Source: Sthenelais limicola
Taxonomy: Eukaryota; Annelida; Polychaeta; Phyllodocida; Sigalionidae
Assembly (NCBI GenBank): GCA_942159475.1
Contig: OW804095.1
Location: 90,719,740 to 90,783,739, forward strand
DNA: 64,000 nucleotides
Direction of reading: 5' to 3'
The translations under genes and the position numbers were made by a program. Below the pieces are notes generated by a model. The model was not told the DNA's origin. It searched no databases and saw only the letters and a program-made list of their open reading frames with translations. This document shows, in pieces, positions 1 through 11,289 of the stretch. Each line of letters opens with the position of its first letter. The first letter of the stretch is position 1.

Positions 1-1205
1 TGTCATGCATTTTGATACATGAAATTGTGCAACTGAACCGCAGACGAAATGACGAAACCGATGATTTCAGTTTTTACCCATATCCAATGATTGTGCATGT
101 GTAGGTCGTAAAAATAGGTATAGTTAAGATTTGTTACCTCAAAAAGCACCCACGATTATTTGTAGTGGTCGAAACCGTACACTTTGAACAATCGTGACTG
201 TGTATTCACGGGATACGGTATTTTTTCTTGCTTAGGTAGGGAATTACTCTAGGAATAAAAAAATTAGCATTGTCTGTACAGCGGATTTCTTCCCTAAAAG
301 CAAGGCAAATTATTGCTCAGGAAGGAAAATATTAAGTGTTATACAACGGGTCCCAGGATTTGCTTTCTGGTAATCTGGGCGCGATTGTAATGATGTATTG
401 ATGCTTTGTAACATAGGACCTATATCAAGACGTCTTGGTCCTTGCTTGTTTGAACGATTTTTATTCTAATTCTTAGGTATTATTGATTGAGCATTATTGA
501 AACGTATTACACGTATCTCGCATGACACCGACGGGAAAATATTATCTCAGAAATACCTCTCCTGTCTAGGCTCAGAGCCTCTCGGGACAGATAAGAATGG
601 TATGTTAGTGATTCGACGCCTTCTGCGCTAATGGCGTCCTCATAGCGTTAACATGGCATTTGCGGTTTGGAGGGCTCCCTCAACTCTGAGTCTAGAATGC
701 CCCAACCCCAATACACACACACCTCATTGGCATAATTAGGTGAGTAGTGTGCACTATATAATTATATACGGGGTAACTAACAAGTTTGTGAACGAAGCGT
801 GAATACTGCACGAGTTGGGCAGCAACGAGTGCAATGTTCTAAGCAACTCAAACTAACGAGTTAGTTACCTGATTTATTATATATATGCTTTATATAAGAT
901 AGGACAACTTTTTTATTCTTTTTATTTAGTATTTTTATACAGCACATCCTCTGTAATAACGACAGTTGAGTTATCGACAAACAAGTACATTGTACAATGA
1001 AGTTCTAATAATCAATTGATGACATTAACATTGAGATATGGGCTCATAGATGATGATCCAATACAGAATAACCATGGTCTTCCGCCCACCGTTGTGTCTA
1101 TCTAGAACTAATCTATGTATATTTTGTAGACATATTATTAAATTGCGGACTTATGTGATGCTTAATTGTTTCTGTGTAGCCCTATTACTATGCACTTCTA
1201 TCGGG
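1..1205. other. unassigned AT-rich intergenic sequence
   Basis: I see no long open frame, splice-bounded exon, RNA gene or clear repeat structure in this stretch on either strand. It is AT-rich with only short microsatellite-like TATA runs near 760 and 885. Confidence 0.5.
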
Positions 1206-1209
1206 CATA

Positions 1210-1570
1210 ACTGAAAACGAAAACCAGTTGAGAAAGATTTTGGAATCAATTTCAGTCCCTTTTGACAGCTTTAAATCTTTTTAAACCAATAGTAATGCTT
1301 TGACAGAGGGTAGACTTCGATACAAATGAAAGCATTTTAGTTTATTAATTGATTTGATAGATATTTTACAGTTAGGACGACTTCCCAATCATTTTGTTCT
1401 CAGTTGGCCACTGCGGGAAAATGACTCACGTTTTCAAATCAATTTACATCCTTTTCACAGCTTTAAATGTTTTAAAAACCACAGTAGTGCTTTAACAAAG
1501 GATAGACTTTATTTAATAAAGATGAAATTATTATAGTTTATTTCCTTCATTTGATCTATATTTTACTAGT
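1210..1570. repeat. two diverged tandem copies of a 193-bp unit
   Basis: The segment from about 1,210 to 1,400 is repeated directly from about 1,400 to 1,570. The shared core (AATCAATTT followed by a CAGCTTTAAAT block) starts at 1,244 and again at 1,437, a period of 193 bp. Both copies continue through a similar tract about a high-numbered block of T/A and an ACAAAG/GACAGAG-GTAGACTT motif. A 60-residue frame across the second copy is not protein-like. Confidence 0.6.
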
Positions 1571-1840
1571 CTACCTGCGTTGACACCAACGTAATGACTC
1601 CTCTCAATTAGGCCAACTGTCCACCACACTGTCATTGGCGCCTTCGAAGTGTAGTTATACGAACTTAAAGTATCAAGTTGATATTTATTTTTAAATTATT
1701 TAAAGTAGCTCAATATGGTTTGCTTGGAAATATAATCTGAATAGTTTGTGTTCCTCTCGGACACTACAATAAGGCCTACAACAGCACTGCTAAGCCTACA
1801 AATCAGAGCGTGAAGCTCTACGCACACAACTCAAAGCGTG

Positions 1841-1871
1841 GAGTTGTATACGAACACAACGTATACAATTC
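1841..1871. repeat. 12-bp-arm hairpin
   Basis: GAGTTGTATACG (1,841-1,852) faces CGTATACAATTC (1,860-1,871) across a 7-base loop, with one mismatch in the arms. It sits in a short patch of other partial palindromes from 1,805 onward. No role can be read from it. Confidence 0.5.
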
Positions 1872-2666
1872 TACGATACGTTGTTTCAACACCAATGCGT
1901 AAATAGCAAAATATAGTATAAGATGATATTGTAAAAGGTTCGACATGAATTCCTCTTATCCTTTCAATTAAATTGATAAAATGACAATGTTCACGCTGGA
2001 GTTTTGACTCAGAAACCATATGTATTATACATGAACAGGTTATGGTATGTTTACGTATAGTATACACACGGAAATAATGGATAGTGTAGTCCTGCACAGT
2101 TAGATTGCTAACAACTATTGAATTAGGATGTTAGCCCAATACTTATGCAAGATTGCTCAACTGCATATTGAATTGTTGTGACTGCTACCAGTGTGTGATA
2201 AGCAGTCATTACAGGTTCACCAATTAACAACATAGAACGGGGCGATTGTTCCATACATAACCATGTTCAGTGACATATGTTGTATAAGCTTAGGATAGGG
2301 AAATTGTGTGTGGGTTTTTTTCACTTTTTTCCCTTCCTTCTAGCAAGAGTCCTTTGCATAGCCTATGCAACAGGCCCCTTACAGAAATTGTTCATAGTCA
2401 ATTCCATAATAACAATAATAGCTGATTGCTACTTTAGGTACGCACTTACTTTTCTTAGAGTTAGTTTCGGTCTTAATATAGACCCGATTTCTAACAGTAA
2501 GATGAAGCGTGACAAATAAAAAGATTGATTGTTATGCTACTGTCAACATCCAATACTGGAGCTATGATCCATCGATACAAGCCGTCCGTCCCCAGCCTCC
2601 CTAGCTGCATGTATTCCCCAAAGAGGTCACTCCTTGAACCTAAGCTTTTCTCACATTCTGAACGTA

Positions 2667-3086
2667 CCAACCCATTTGTCCCTAATAAAGGGGTCGTTTT
2701 CGACCCATGTGAGATGTTTTTTTCAACAGCATTATTATATTGATTTCAAATTAAATAAGTAACGAAAATGATATGTATGGGAAGTATAGATTCTCCAAAT
2801 TGCGTAACAAGAGCTACCATGACAACGCCATGAGAACGCACTATTTTAGGTCACGTGACCATCAGTCCTGTATGCTTTCTACAAAAGAAAGATATCTCAC
2901 AGAAAAGTGGATTCAAAATAGCAATATGATAAGTAATTTTAGAAAGAAAATGCATAGAATGAACTGACCAATATCTCAGGCATACATTTTCATACTTGAA
3001 ATAGCATTATCCAAATTTGGTAAGAAAAGAATGGAGGTTCTTTGAGGTTGGGTCAAAAACGACCCCATTAGGACAATATGGGGTAA
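2667..3086. repeat. small foldback/MITE-like element with about 45-bp inverted arms
   Basis: The left arm (about 2,667-2,711) reads CCCATTTGTCC then GGGGTCGTTTTCGACCCA. The reverse complement of about 3,043-3,086 reads CCCATATTGTCC then GGGGTCGTTTTTGACCCA. Each arm itself carries the near-palindrome GGGTCGTTTT-GACCC. The roughly 330-bp interior holds two short frames without protein-like character. The layout suits a non-autonomous inverted-repeat element, but the exact ends and any target duplication are not clear. Confidence 0.5.
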
Positions 3087-3339
3087 AACAAACCCTTATC
3101 ATTAGGGTAGGAGAGAACCCCTACCCACTATACAGTAAGCTAAATTTGAGGTATTCTAGGTAGAATTTCTTGAGCTTTCTGAATCTAAAGAGAAAACAGC
3201 TGAAAAGGCAGAATGGAATTATTTTTCAAATAGGCCGTTTCTATAGTAACTGATTATTTTTTATTCTGTTTTAGCAAAAATAAATGGTTTTTAGGGTTCT
3301 ATTACTACACTTTTATCAGGAATGTGACCAAACTTGGTA

Positions 3340-4155
3340 TTGTTGATGGTGCACATGAGGGCTATCTAAAGTCTTGAAGTCAATGACCTTGACCAAGGTG
3401 GATATCACCAAATATGACCTTGAAACACAAAAACAGCAGAATTGTGGAATTTGAAAACCCATTTTCTCTAATGAAAATAAGGCAATTGAGAAAAATGATT
3501 ACCTACTGCATAAAAGCAATAACTGGCATTGAGGCAAAGAAAAGTAACCCATGCCCAGTATCATTGGAATGTGCGTTGCTATGGTAACCAAAGCTTACTT
3601 TTCACTCTTTGTTAATGACCTTGGTCAAGGTCAAGATAATCATTTTGCTAATGCTATTGCTATTGCCCTTTAGCTGAATTCATCTCCCCCCCCCTCCCCA
3701 GCCTCTTATGCACCCCCAACGCACACAGTCTTATCCAAAAATCCAGGCCAAATTCTACATTTGACCTTGTTACTGGTGACCTTGACCTTTGCCAAGGTCA
3801 TTTACAGGGCTGGTTGGGTGGGGGGGGGGGGGGGCAGGGGGAGCGGGGAAGCTGCATATAACATTTATATATAGGCTACCATCAATATTCTCAGGTTTAG
3901 TGCCATTCCTGACAATAGTGTAGAAATGGGACAAAAAAGTGCCATTTTTCTAACTTTTTATTTGCCATGGCAACCAGATACTACATATAAAAATATTACA
4001 CAAATTATTTCCATCTTTAAACTACATTTCAAATGAATATGAATATTTGACAACAATTCCACTCTTTGTATCCTGTTGTATCTACATTAAACTAGTTAGA
4101 TAAGCCTAAAGTAGTTTTAATACCTGGTAGCAATGATCAGTTGCCATGGAAACCA
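3340..4155. repeat. non-coding repeat-like block rich in TGACCTTG half-sites and X-box palindromes
   Basis: Between 3,384 and 3,800 there are seven TGACCTTG-type or CCAAGGTCA-type octamers/nonamers on both strands (at 3,384, 3,415, 3,616, 3,625, 3,762, 3,777 and 3,792). Near-palindromic GTTGCYATGGNAACC motifs occur at 3,575-3,589, 3,962-3,975 and 4,140-4,154. A 15-G run lies at 3,820-3,834. The same X-box-like motif recurs in the inverted arms of the element at 41-47 kb, which suggests this block is decayed transposon DNA rather than a host enhancer. There is no coding frame. Confidence 0.45.
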
Positions 4156-4889
4156 CTTTCACATTTCAGAAAGTGTCCCCATCTAAATTGATAGAGGATG
4201 AACAAATTGTTGTCAAATGGTTGTCTCGAATTGAATCGTTATACAGCAAGACATGATTATTTGTCAAAAGGAAAGCTCACGGGATAAATACCATGCTATT
4301 CTGCTTGGCGCTGTGTGTAGGGTGGGTTTAACTATCTAGGTGCATAACATTTACTATCTAATGTAACTAAAACAAGAGTACAAACACATACTAACGTTTT
4401 TTTTTATTACGTAGCGTTGTTTTAACTGCTAGCGTAGTGTATTTCTGCTTGCTGGAATTAATTTTATGGCCAAATTAAATTTCCCACGCTTGCCCTGAAT
4501 GTTCCCTGAATGTTACACTGACTCTGGCATGAAAATATACTACTGCACACATTTACTTATCAATTATCTTTGTACGGTTCAAGTCGTAATAATCGGCCTG
4601 AATCAATTCCCTATTTTGGTTCAGTTTGTGTACTTCGCTAAATGGACTCGCACTATGGCAGTCAAGTAGCTCAAATCATTTCCTTATCATTACAAATTTC
4701 TATCCAGCATGAAAAGGGACTTGGTATAGAAATGCGTAGTAATTGGCTATAACAGTCTTTTGACTAATTAAAGCTGCATTCTGAGCTATTGCGACAAAAG
4801 AAATCTTACCAACTGTATTCATGGTATGCCTTATATGGCTGAATTTATCAATAGTCTACTGCCGTTTCATGAATTTGAAGTTGAATCAG

Positions 4890-5310
4890 CCAAGAGAAAA
4901 GGGGCTCCAGCTATGAGCTATAATAAGTCAACCCAACCCACCAGGATCAAAAGGATCTTAGCGGGTCTCTGAAATATAATAGGCTATAATCGGTTATAGC
5001 AGCCTTTTCAGCTATTATCACAAAAGAAATATTATCACATCAACTGATATGTCAGGTGTGTGAGTGTGTGACTTACCTTATCAACCTTATTCTGCTGCTG
5101 TTATACATTTGTTGTGGCCGAGGGAAATGGCCTCCAGTGAGCGATAATAAGTGAAGCCACCACAGGAAAGGATTTTGGCAGGCCTCAGAAATATAAATGT
5201 GGGTTTTTATGAAGCCTGTTACAAAGACTGGACAGAATACTCCAAAGTTTGGACAAAATGACTTTTAGAAAGGTTGGAAAAGAACGGAACAAAAAGGATA
5301 TATTATATGA
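4890..5310. repeat. two diverged copies of a dispersed repeat (GAGCGATAATAAGTGAA family)
   Basis: A block around 4,895-4,985 (GAGCTATAATAAGTCAA, then AAAAGGATCTTAGCGGG and a TCTGAAATATAA end) and a block around 5,110-5,310 (GAGCGATAATAAGTGAA, then AAGGATTTTGGCAGGCC and CAGAAATATAAATG) are clearly related. The second continues into AATGACTTTTAGAAAGGTTGGAAA. A third copy lies at 15,795-16,000. No coding potential is seen. Confidence 0.55.
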
Positions 5311-5649
5311 TGGGCACTTTAAAACTGATAGCTATCAATGGCAACCTAATTCAATAAGAAACATGTAAAACTCTGTCCACACCCACGTGTGTATGGGCGT
5401 ATGATAGTGGGTATAAAACAGTGTAATACATTTTCAACGCTGCATGGCTCTAGATTCTAGCCTGACGCTCCACTTCATGGATCAGGAACCAGTGAAGGAA
5501 GCACTACTAATATATATATCTACGCTCAAGAGGACATCAACAACCTTAACCCACTTGGGACTTTTGGTGGGTAGCTAGCCGAAGATTTGGGATTTATAAC
5601 CTGGACAAAATATGCATTGTTTTTATTCTGGGGCAATCTTCCATTATTT

Positions 5650-6240
5650 TTGTTTGTACTAGCAAAGTACCCGTCCTCCAGACGGTCACCCTCTTCCTCT
5701 CACTGTCTCTCCCATCCTCTCTCGCTGCCTCTCCTCCTTTTCTCCCCCTGCCTCTCCCCTGTCCCTACCCATCTTCTCCTCTCCCCTGTCATATTCTCTC
5801 TTTCCCTCTTCTCGCTCTATCCCCTTGTCCCTCACCCTATCCGATTTCCCCCACCCTGTCCCTCTGCTTCTTTCATTCTCTCCTTCCCTCTCCCGCCCTT
5901 TCTCTCCCTCCCTCTCCCTTCCTCCCTCTCTCTCACTCTCGATGCTAGGGACTCCCGCAGGATGCATTGCTAGGGAATCCACGTTGCCAGAGACAGTGGG
6001 AGAGGCATGACGTCAATCTGCTTTAGTTGCTAACAGGGTCTTTCCCAAGCTAATTATAGTTGTATAGAACATAACTAAAAAACTAAAAAGGGCTTCAAAA
6101 TCACATTTCCACCCCAGATATCTTCACAAACCACATGTGACGTCCTCCAGAGAGGGTGGACCGAACTCTACAGATCAGAAAAGCGGTTCGTAAAAGTACT
6201 AGTTCTGAGAACATGTTAGACAAAGAAACCCCTTTTCCTG
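5650..6240. repeat. pyrimidine-rich repeat unit, copy 1
   Basis: The unit opens with CTAGCAAAGTACCCGTCC (5,660 area), runs through nearly 280 bases of almost pure C/T on this strand, then a short unique piece, and ends with a block beginning GGCTTCAAAATCACATTT (about 6,092-6,195). A second copy with the same opening and the same closing block follows at 6,365-7,045. The long open frames across it on both strands encode only Ser/Pro/Leu or Glu/Arg/Gly runs and are artefacts of composition. Confidence 0.65.
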
Positions 6241-6252
6241 TATATTATATAT

Positions 6253-6345
6253 ACTAGAATAGAATAGAATAGAATAACTTTTTATTTGTCTAAGCGGTGC
6301 ATGAGGTATGGACAAACAGGTCGACAGGCTTCTGGGAGAGTCAAA
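6253..6345 (-). mobile_element. 3'-end fragment of a LINE with (TTCTA)n tail
   Basis: On the minus strand a short stretch ends in an A-rich AATAAAAAGTTA block followed by four to five TTCTA units (plus-strand AGAAT repeats at about 6,255-6,278). The complete LINE at 56-59 kb ends in the same way (AATAAAATGTTTT then TTCTA repeats at 56,058-56,080). This is therefore probably a heavily 5'-truncated copy of a related family, or a SINE sharing its tail. Confidence 0.4.
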
Positions 6346-6364
6346 GCTCTTTCGGCTGTTACCT

Positions 6365-7045
6365 TACCTACCTACTAGTAAAGTACCCGTCCTCAGGACA
6401 GTCCCCCTCTCTCCCCACACTTCCCCCTCTCCCTCTTTTCCCTCTGCCTCCACTCTGTCTGTCATACCTGTTTTTCTCTCCCAACCCCATCTCTGATACC
6501 CCCTTTCTCTCCCCTCTTCCTCATGCTCCCCCTCCTCACTTTCTCTCCCTTCCCTCTGTCCCTTCCCATACATCCTCTCCCTCCCCTCCTCTTCTCCCTG
6601 CCCGTCTTCTTTCCCTCCCCCTCCCCCTCTTCTATTTTCCCACCCTCTCCCTTTGCCTCACTCTCCCGTCCTACACCCTCTTCCTCCCCTCCCCCTCTCC
6701 AATACCCCCACCCTCTCCCACCCCTCTTCTTCACTCTTCCACTCCTCTGCATGTAGTCGGGTCCCCCTTGAATTGACGCAGTAGCTTGTGGCTAATGACG
6801 TAGTATCTCACAGGGGCTTTCCCAGGCTATAAACAGACTGTGGATATCCCAATTTAAAAAAGGCTTCAAAATCACATTTCTACCCCAGATACCTTCACAA
6901 ACCACATACAACGTCCTCCAGAGAAGGTGGACAGAACTCTACAGATGAGTAAAACGGTTTGTAAAACAACTCCAAAAACATTTCTACCTCTCTTTTCTAC
7001 CTCTTTTCGTAGAAATTGCTCTTCTCGTATATTATATGGATACGG
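6365..7045. repeat. pyrimidine-rich repeat unit, copy 2
   Basis: This is the second copy of the unit at 5,650. It opens with CTAGTAAAGTACCCGTCC near 6,374, has about 370 bases of nearly pure C/T, and closes with the GGCTTCAAAATCACATTT block (about 6,863-6,965). The two closing blocks agree closely over roughly 100 bp. A third, partial copy of the opening and C/T tract lies at 51,948-52,025. Confidence 0.65.
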
Positions 7046-7764
7046 ATGTAAATACACTTTAAAACTGAGTGGACACTTTAAAACCGAGTGTAATGCATTT
7101 TGAATACTGCCGTCTTATTGCTAAAACCAGAGAGTGTTTTTAAAAACTGAGTGCCTCTTGCTAATGGTGACTTTAGATGGGATGTGACAGAGTGACACAT
7201 GGAAGCGATAAGAGCGCTAGATTTAGCAGTGTGCATCATGCGAAGGCTGGGAGATACTGAGATAATGAGCGAGGCCATCCTACTATAGCGCTGACACATC
7301 ATGTGGAAAAAGGCTATCCACTGGATGCAATCTCAATCTACTGGATAATATAGGCCTATACCTCGCCCGTAACAGCAGAATTGGCATTCACAATATAGGA
7401 AACCCAGTAAATGGCTCTTGATATCAATTCATCGACTTCTTTTAATTAGCAGGGGTCTAAAGAAGGTCGAAAAGTTAATACGTTAGCGGACAAGAGTATA
7501 GTATGGACCGCTTATACTGGGTTTTCTGATATAATCTGGCATATTTGACTAGGGGTACATGGAAACTATCATGGAAGTACGTTGAATAATCAATACAAGC
7601 CTGTTGTTTGAAATGCATTTAAAGCGTCATCCCCAGCTCAATTGATCAAAAATTGTTTGTCCCTACTTTTTCTTTCTTTGATCTCGGGTGCTGTAAAGTG
7701 GATGATTCGAATAATAGTATTTTATGGCCAAAAAATGGCAAAAACTTCAGTTTTATGATCATTT

Positions 7765-8790
7765 CAATTTTAGAAGGGATGCTGAAAAACATAAGACAGG
7801 ATGCCAATTTTTATTTTATTTTTTTTGGCCATTTTGGGCCCTATTTATGCAAATTAGCTGAAATCTGATTGGCTGATACCGAATCATCCAATATCTCAGT
7901 AGGTTTTAGAGATTTGATTTGATTTGATTTAGACATTTGATTTAATAACCCCTACCCCACGAAATCGACCTCAAGGAGTTCAATGGTGTTATTGAATATG
8001 TTCTATCTGCATTGGTTGCTATCTCCATAGTCACAAATGTAGTTCAAAGGGGAATCAGCCCCTTATCTTGATCTATTTTAGAAATGTCATTTTAAGGGCA
8101 ACAGCCTGCATGACTTAAACCCGAGATGGGAGACAGTGTTGTTAGATTTCATGTTTCATATACTATTTGCTTGGCAACCGATAGCATTCATAGTTACCAT
8201 TAGTGAAATATTGTGGAAAATAGTGCTGCACAATCCCTCGGGAGTTGGGGATTGCTCACTTAGATACTGTTTGTTTAACTATTATTGTCAAATAGGAGAG
8301 ACATGTCAGTGGGTCCAACTACCTTCAAATGGGAGGATTTCCCGCCCGACTGGAACAACTGCGGTTTACAAATAAAAAAAGGACACAATCAACCATTCAG
8401 TCGACGCCTCAATAGTGGTCCCTATTCGGCAAATTCGTTGAAATACAATATGATGGTAGATATGCAACAGCTAATACCTTGTCAAGAATAAAATTTCGGT
8501 TTTCTTTTCTTTCATGAATGGGATTCTATATTTAAAGAGGTGCTGAAAAAGATAATAGTGCCTTATTTTACTTTCATTATTCTGGCCATATTTGGCCCTA
8601 TTTTTGCAAATTAGCTCAAATCTGATTGGCTGACGGGGAATTAACCTATATCTCAGTAGGTTTTAGAGATACATTTTATCTATTATCCTGTACCCCAACT
8701 AAATCAATCCCAAGGAGTTCAATGGTGTCATCAACTATGTTCTATGTGCATTGGTTGCTTAGCTTATCTCCATGGTCACAAATGAAATTA
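7765..8790. repeat. two direct copies of a repeat also present inside the transposon at 41-47 kb
   Basis: Copy A (7,765-8,045) and copy B (8,525-8,790), about 760 bp apart, share GCTGAAAAA, a GGCC..TTTGG..CCCTATTT block, GCAAATTAGCT, ATCTGATTGGCTGA, a TATCTCAGTAGGTTTTAGAGA block and AAGGAGTTCAATGGTGT..ATGTTCTATNTGCATTGGTTGC. The same order of blocks occurs at 41,940-42,150 and, inverted, at 46,935-47,060, that is in the arms of the long-inverted-repeat element. Short frames in it are not protein-like. Confidence 0.65.
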
Positions 8791-9214
8791 CAAGTTGAAG
8801 TATGAAATGTTTTTTTTCATAAAAACCATCTTGAGGCGGGTCAGTATTATACTTTATACATACTACATTCATAAATGGTCAGTTCTCACGAAATGGGGGT
8901 CACTTGGGGCTTGTATGGGGTCAAATTTTAAATTCATCGAATCTACTATGTTTAACAATCCAGATAGAAAATTGGGAACACTAATCTTAAAAACCATTCC
9001 TGGGATAGCCAAAATGAAAAAAAAATTAAATTGCCTTATGTTGCGTTCCAACGCCTTTGGACATGACATTGAAAGTATGATAAATAAACTCTTTAAGTTC
9101 ATGTTTAATACGGTGCTTAAGAAAAGGTGCTTAATTAAGACCATGCCTGAAAATACAATATACAGATCATGTTTTGTGCATATCATATCAAGATTTTTAT
9201 TTTAGGTTTTTTAA

Positions 9215-9425
9215 GTTTTTTTTCCCTGCTCGTAGATCGAAGGCGCTCGTACTGGGAAACCTTATATAGGTTCCACTTTTTTTTACCTGTGTAGGAACAT
9301 CGGCGTTCAGGGTATAAATAGAAAACACATCTCAGCATCCTGCCACCTAAATTTTAGACGCATTCGCATACACCTCGCGGGTATTTTATGCTCCTGCAAA
9401 TTGATAAAAAAAATCCCTATTCGAA
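9215..9425. repeat. dispersed repeat, copy 1 (pair with 10,870-11,150)
   Basis: The order of blocks GAAACCTTATATAGGTTCCA, GGGTATAAATAG, TCGCATACACCTCGC and CTCCTGCAAATTGATAAAAAAAATCC is matched in the copy 1.65 kb downstream. Both copies start in a T-rich, ...AAGGTTT/AGGTTTTTT... region. The element has TATA-like sequences but no coding frame. Confidence 0.5.
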
Positions 9426-10869
9426 AAGATGTTGAAATTAAGAACGGGCATGATTTTCTACCCCCAAATATGTAGTTTTATCAACACTTGTATTTAAATA
9501 AGGACGATATGGGGAAAACTTAAGGCCTACAGTTAGACCTTCAAAATTTCTTACACAATGATCAGATTTCTGTCACTGGAGTCAATCCCATGCTGTCAAG
9601 TAGCACAGTCACAGGGCAGGGACATGCTGAAAACTATTGTTTAATGATAACAGTACAGTTTCCCTCAACGGAGTAAATATCTACTTATGTTGCTAAATTC
9701 TGTTAATGAATACATCTCGTAATATGCCCCTCCTTGCCAGGTCCTTGCCTATAGGGTCAGTAAACGATGTAGGCAGGGCCTCGCCACTCCTCAACAACAC
9801 TGCACCATTGCGAGGCTTACCGCAGAGCTTACCGCAGAGCGTACCGCAGCCAGTGGAGACCACCCTTAATAATGGACTATTTTGTAGAGAGATATATTGT
9901 GCACAAATGCATCCTCTTCCTTAGAGTTCCTACAAAATATGTGCACTTATGTGGACTTTCCAATCTCATTGCTTGATAATGGATTCCCGAAATACAAAAA
10001 GATTCGACCAATAGCATTATCACACAAGCATGGCATTGGCGTGATAATAGAATTACAGACCCAGCTGTCTATTGTGGTCGAGACTTTCAGCATATTACAT
10101 ATGTAGAGAAACGTCATATATTGTATTTCAGTATGAACCAGTAACATTTCCTTTCGACATTGTCAGAGTTTTAAAACGTGTGGCTTCACTTATATTTCCA
10201 TAATTGAAGCGTGATGGATCCTAATACACTTTAAAAGGCTAAGTGTATCCTTCAATACTTATGTTCAACCCTCACCATTGATAGCCTGTCACTGTAACCT
10301 GTTGCTTTTAACATTGGGGTCTATGGAGTGAGGTGAACCCGAGGTACTTTTGTCCAATAATGCACAATTTTACCAGGATATTCGCAGAAATTGACCAAAA
10401 TCGAGTACATGGTATTACCCCCTGTAACTCTCAGTGACTTTGAAGCTTTTTTTGACACATTTTGGAGGAGTAACTTAAACATGAACACTGATTAGAGGTA
10501 TGCATAGGGAGTTAAGAAGGACTTTCAATAGTGATTTTCAATATAATTCCAGGTATTATATGTTTGATATTAAGTTTTACTGTTTCCCAACAGATGAGAT
10601 GTATCTGAAGTCTATACAATGCAAGGAATAATTAAATGCAGTTGGGCGCCCTCACGCACTCACGCGCTGCCTCAATGTCATCATGAAAAGGATATCAGCT
10701 GACTACAAAAAAACAACAACTCAGCATTACTACATCTGCTCGAATGTATAGCATTATTTAACCAAATTTCTTCTTTTTCAGACGTTTTCTACATCAATTG
10801 TTTATGCGAACAAATCATGCAATTTGTCCTTTTTCGGTGGGCAACAAGTATTCCTCTATCCTTGAGGAT

Positions 10870-11150
10870 TTCTTTTCAGCTTTTAAATGTTTTTTAAGGT
10901 TTCCCCCGGCAAAGGCAGTATGAGTGCCAAAGGCGGTACGAGCACCAAAGGCGGTACGAGCGCCGAAACCTTATATATATGGGTTCCAGTTTTTGCATGT
11001 TCTTTGGGTGTTGGCATCAGCCATATATAAGGCAACACAATTCTGCCTATTGCCACTTGAATTTCCAACACACTCACATACACATCGCAGTGATTTTGAG
11101 CTCCCGCAAAGTAATGAAAAAAAATGCTATTTATACTCGAAATACGGTAA
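10870..11150. repeat. dispersed repeat, copy 2, with an 18-bp triplicated unit
   Basis: This copy contains GAAACCTTATATATATGGGTTCCA, TCACATACACATCGC and CTCCCGCAAAGTAATGAAAAAAAATGC, parallel to copy 1 at 9,215. At about 10,911-10,966 it gains three tandem 18-bp units of the type CAAAGGCGGTACGAGCNC that copy 1 lacks. The open frames running through it in both directions are low-information. Confidence 0.5.
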
Positions 11151-11189
11151 GTTGAGCGATGACGGTCGCAATTGCGGTTATATTGTTCA

Positions 11190-11280
11190 GTTTTCCCCGC
11201 CAACGTTCTCCCAGCTGACAATCTCCCCACCAACATTCTCCCCACCGAAAATGTCCCTGCCCAACATTCTCCAACACAAC
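11190..11280 (-). repeat. minisatellite cluster, GGCGGGGAGAATGTTGG-type unit
   Basis: Read on the minus strand, this tract is built from imperfect 13-17-bp units of GGNGGGGAGAATGTTGG type (plus strand CCCCNCCAACATTCTCC). The same unit forms two clusters at 19,025-19,110 and 19,433-19,570 on the plus strand. Confidence 0.55.
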
Positions 11281-11289
11281 TTCTGTTTA

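Noticed and set aside
5587..6776. Long overlapping frames on both strands across the C/T-rich tracts
   Set aside because: They encode only Ser/Pro/Leu or the antisense Glu/Arg/Gly runs expected from nearly pure pyrimidine DNA.
8795..9205. Overlapping 136-residue plus and 105-residue minus frames
   Set aside because: Neither has a recognisable motif. They mirror each other over AT-rich sequence following the 8.5-8.8 kb repeat.
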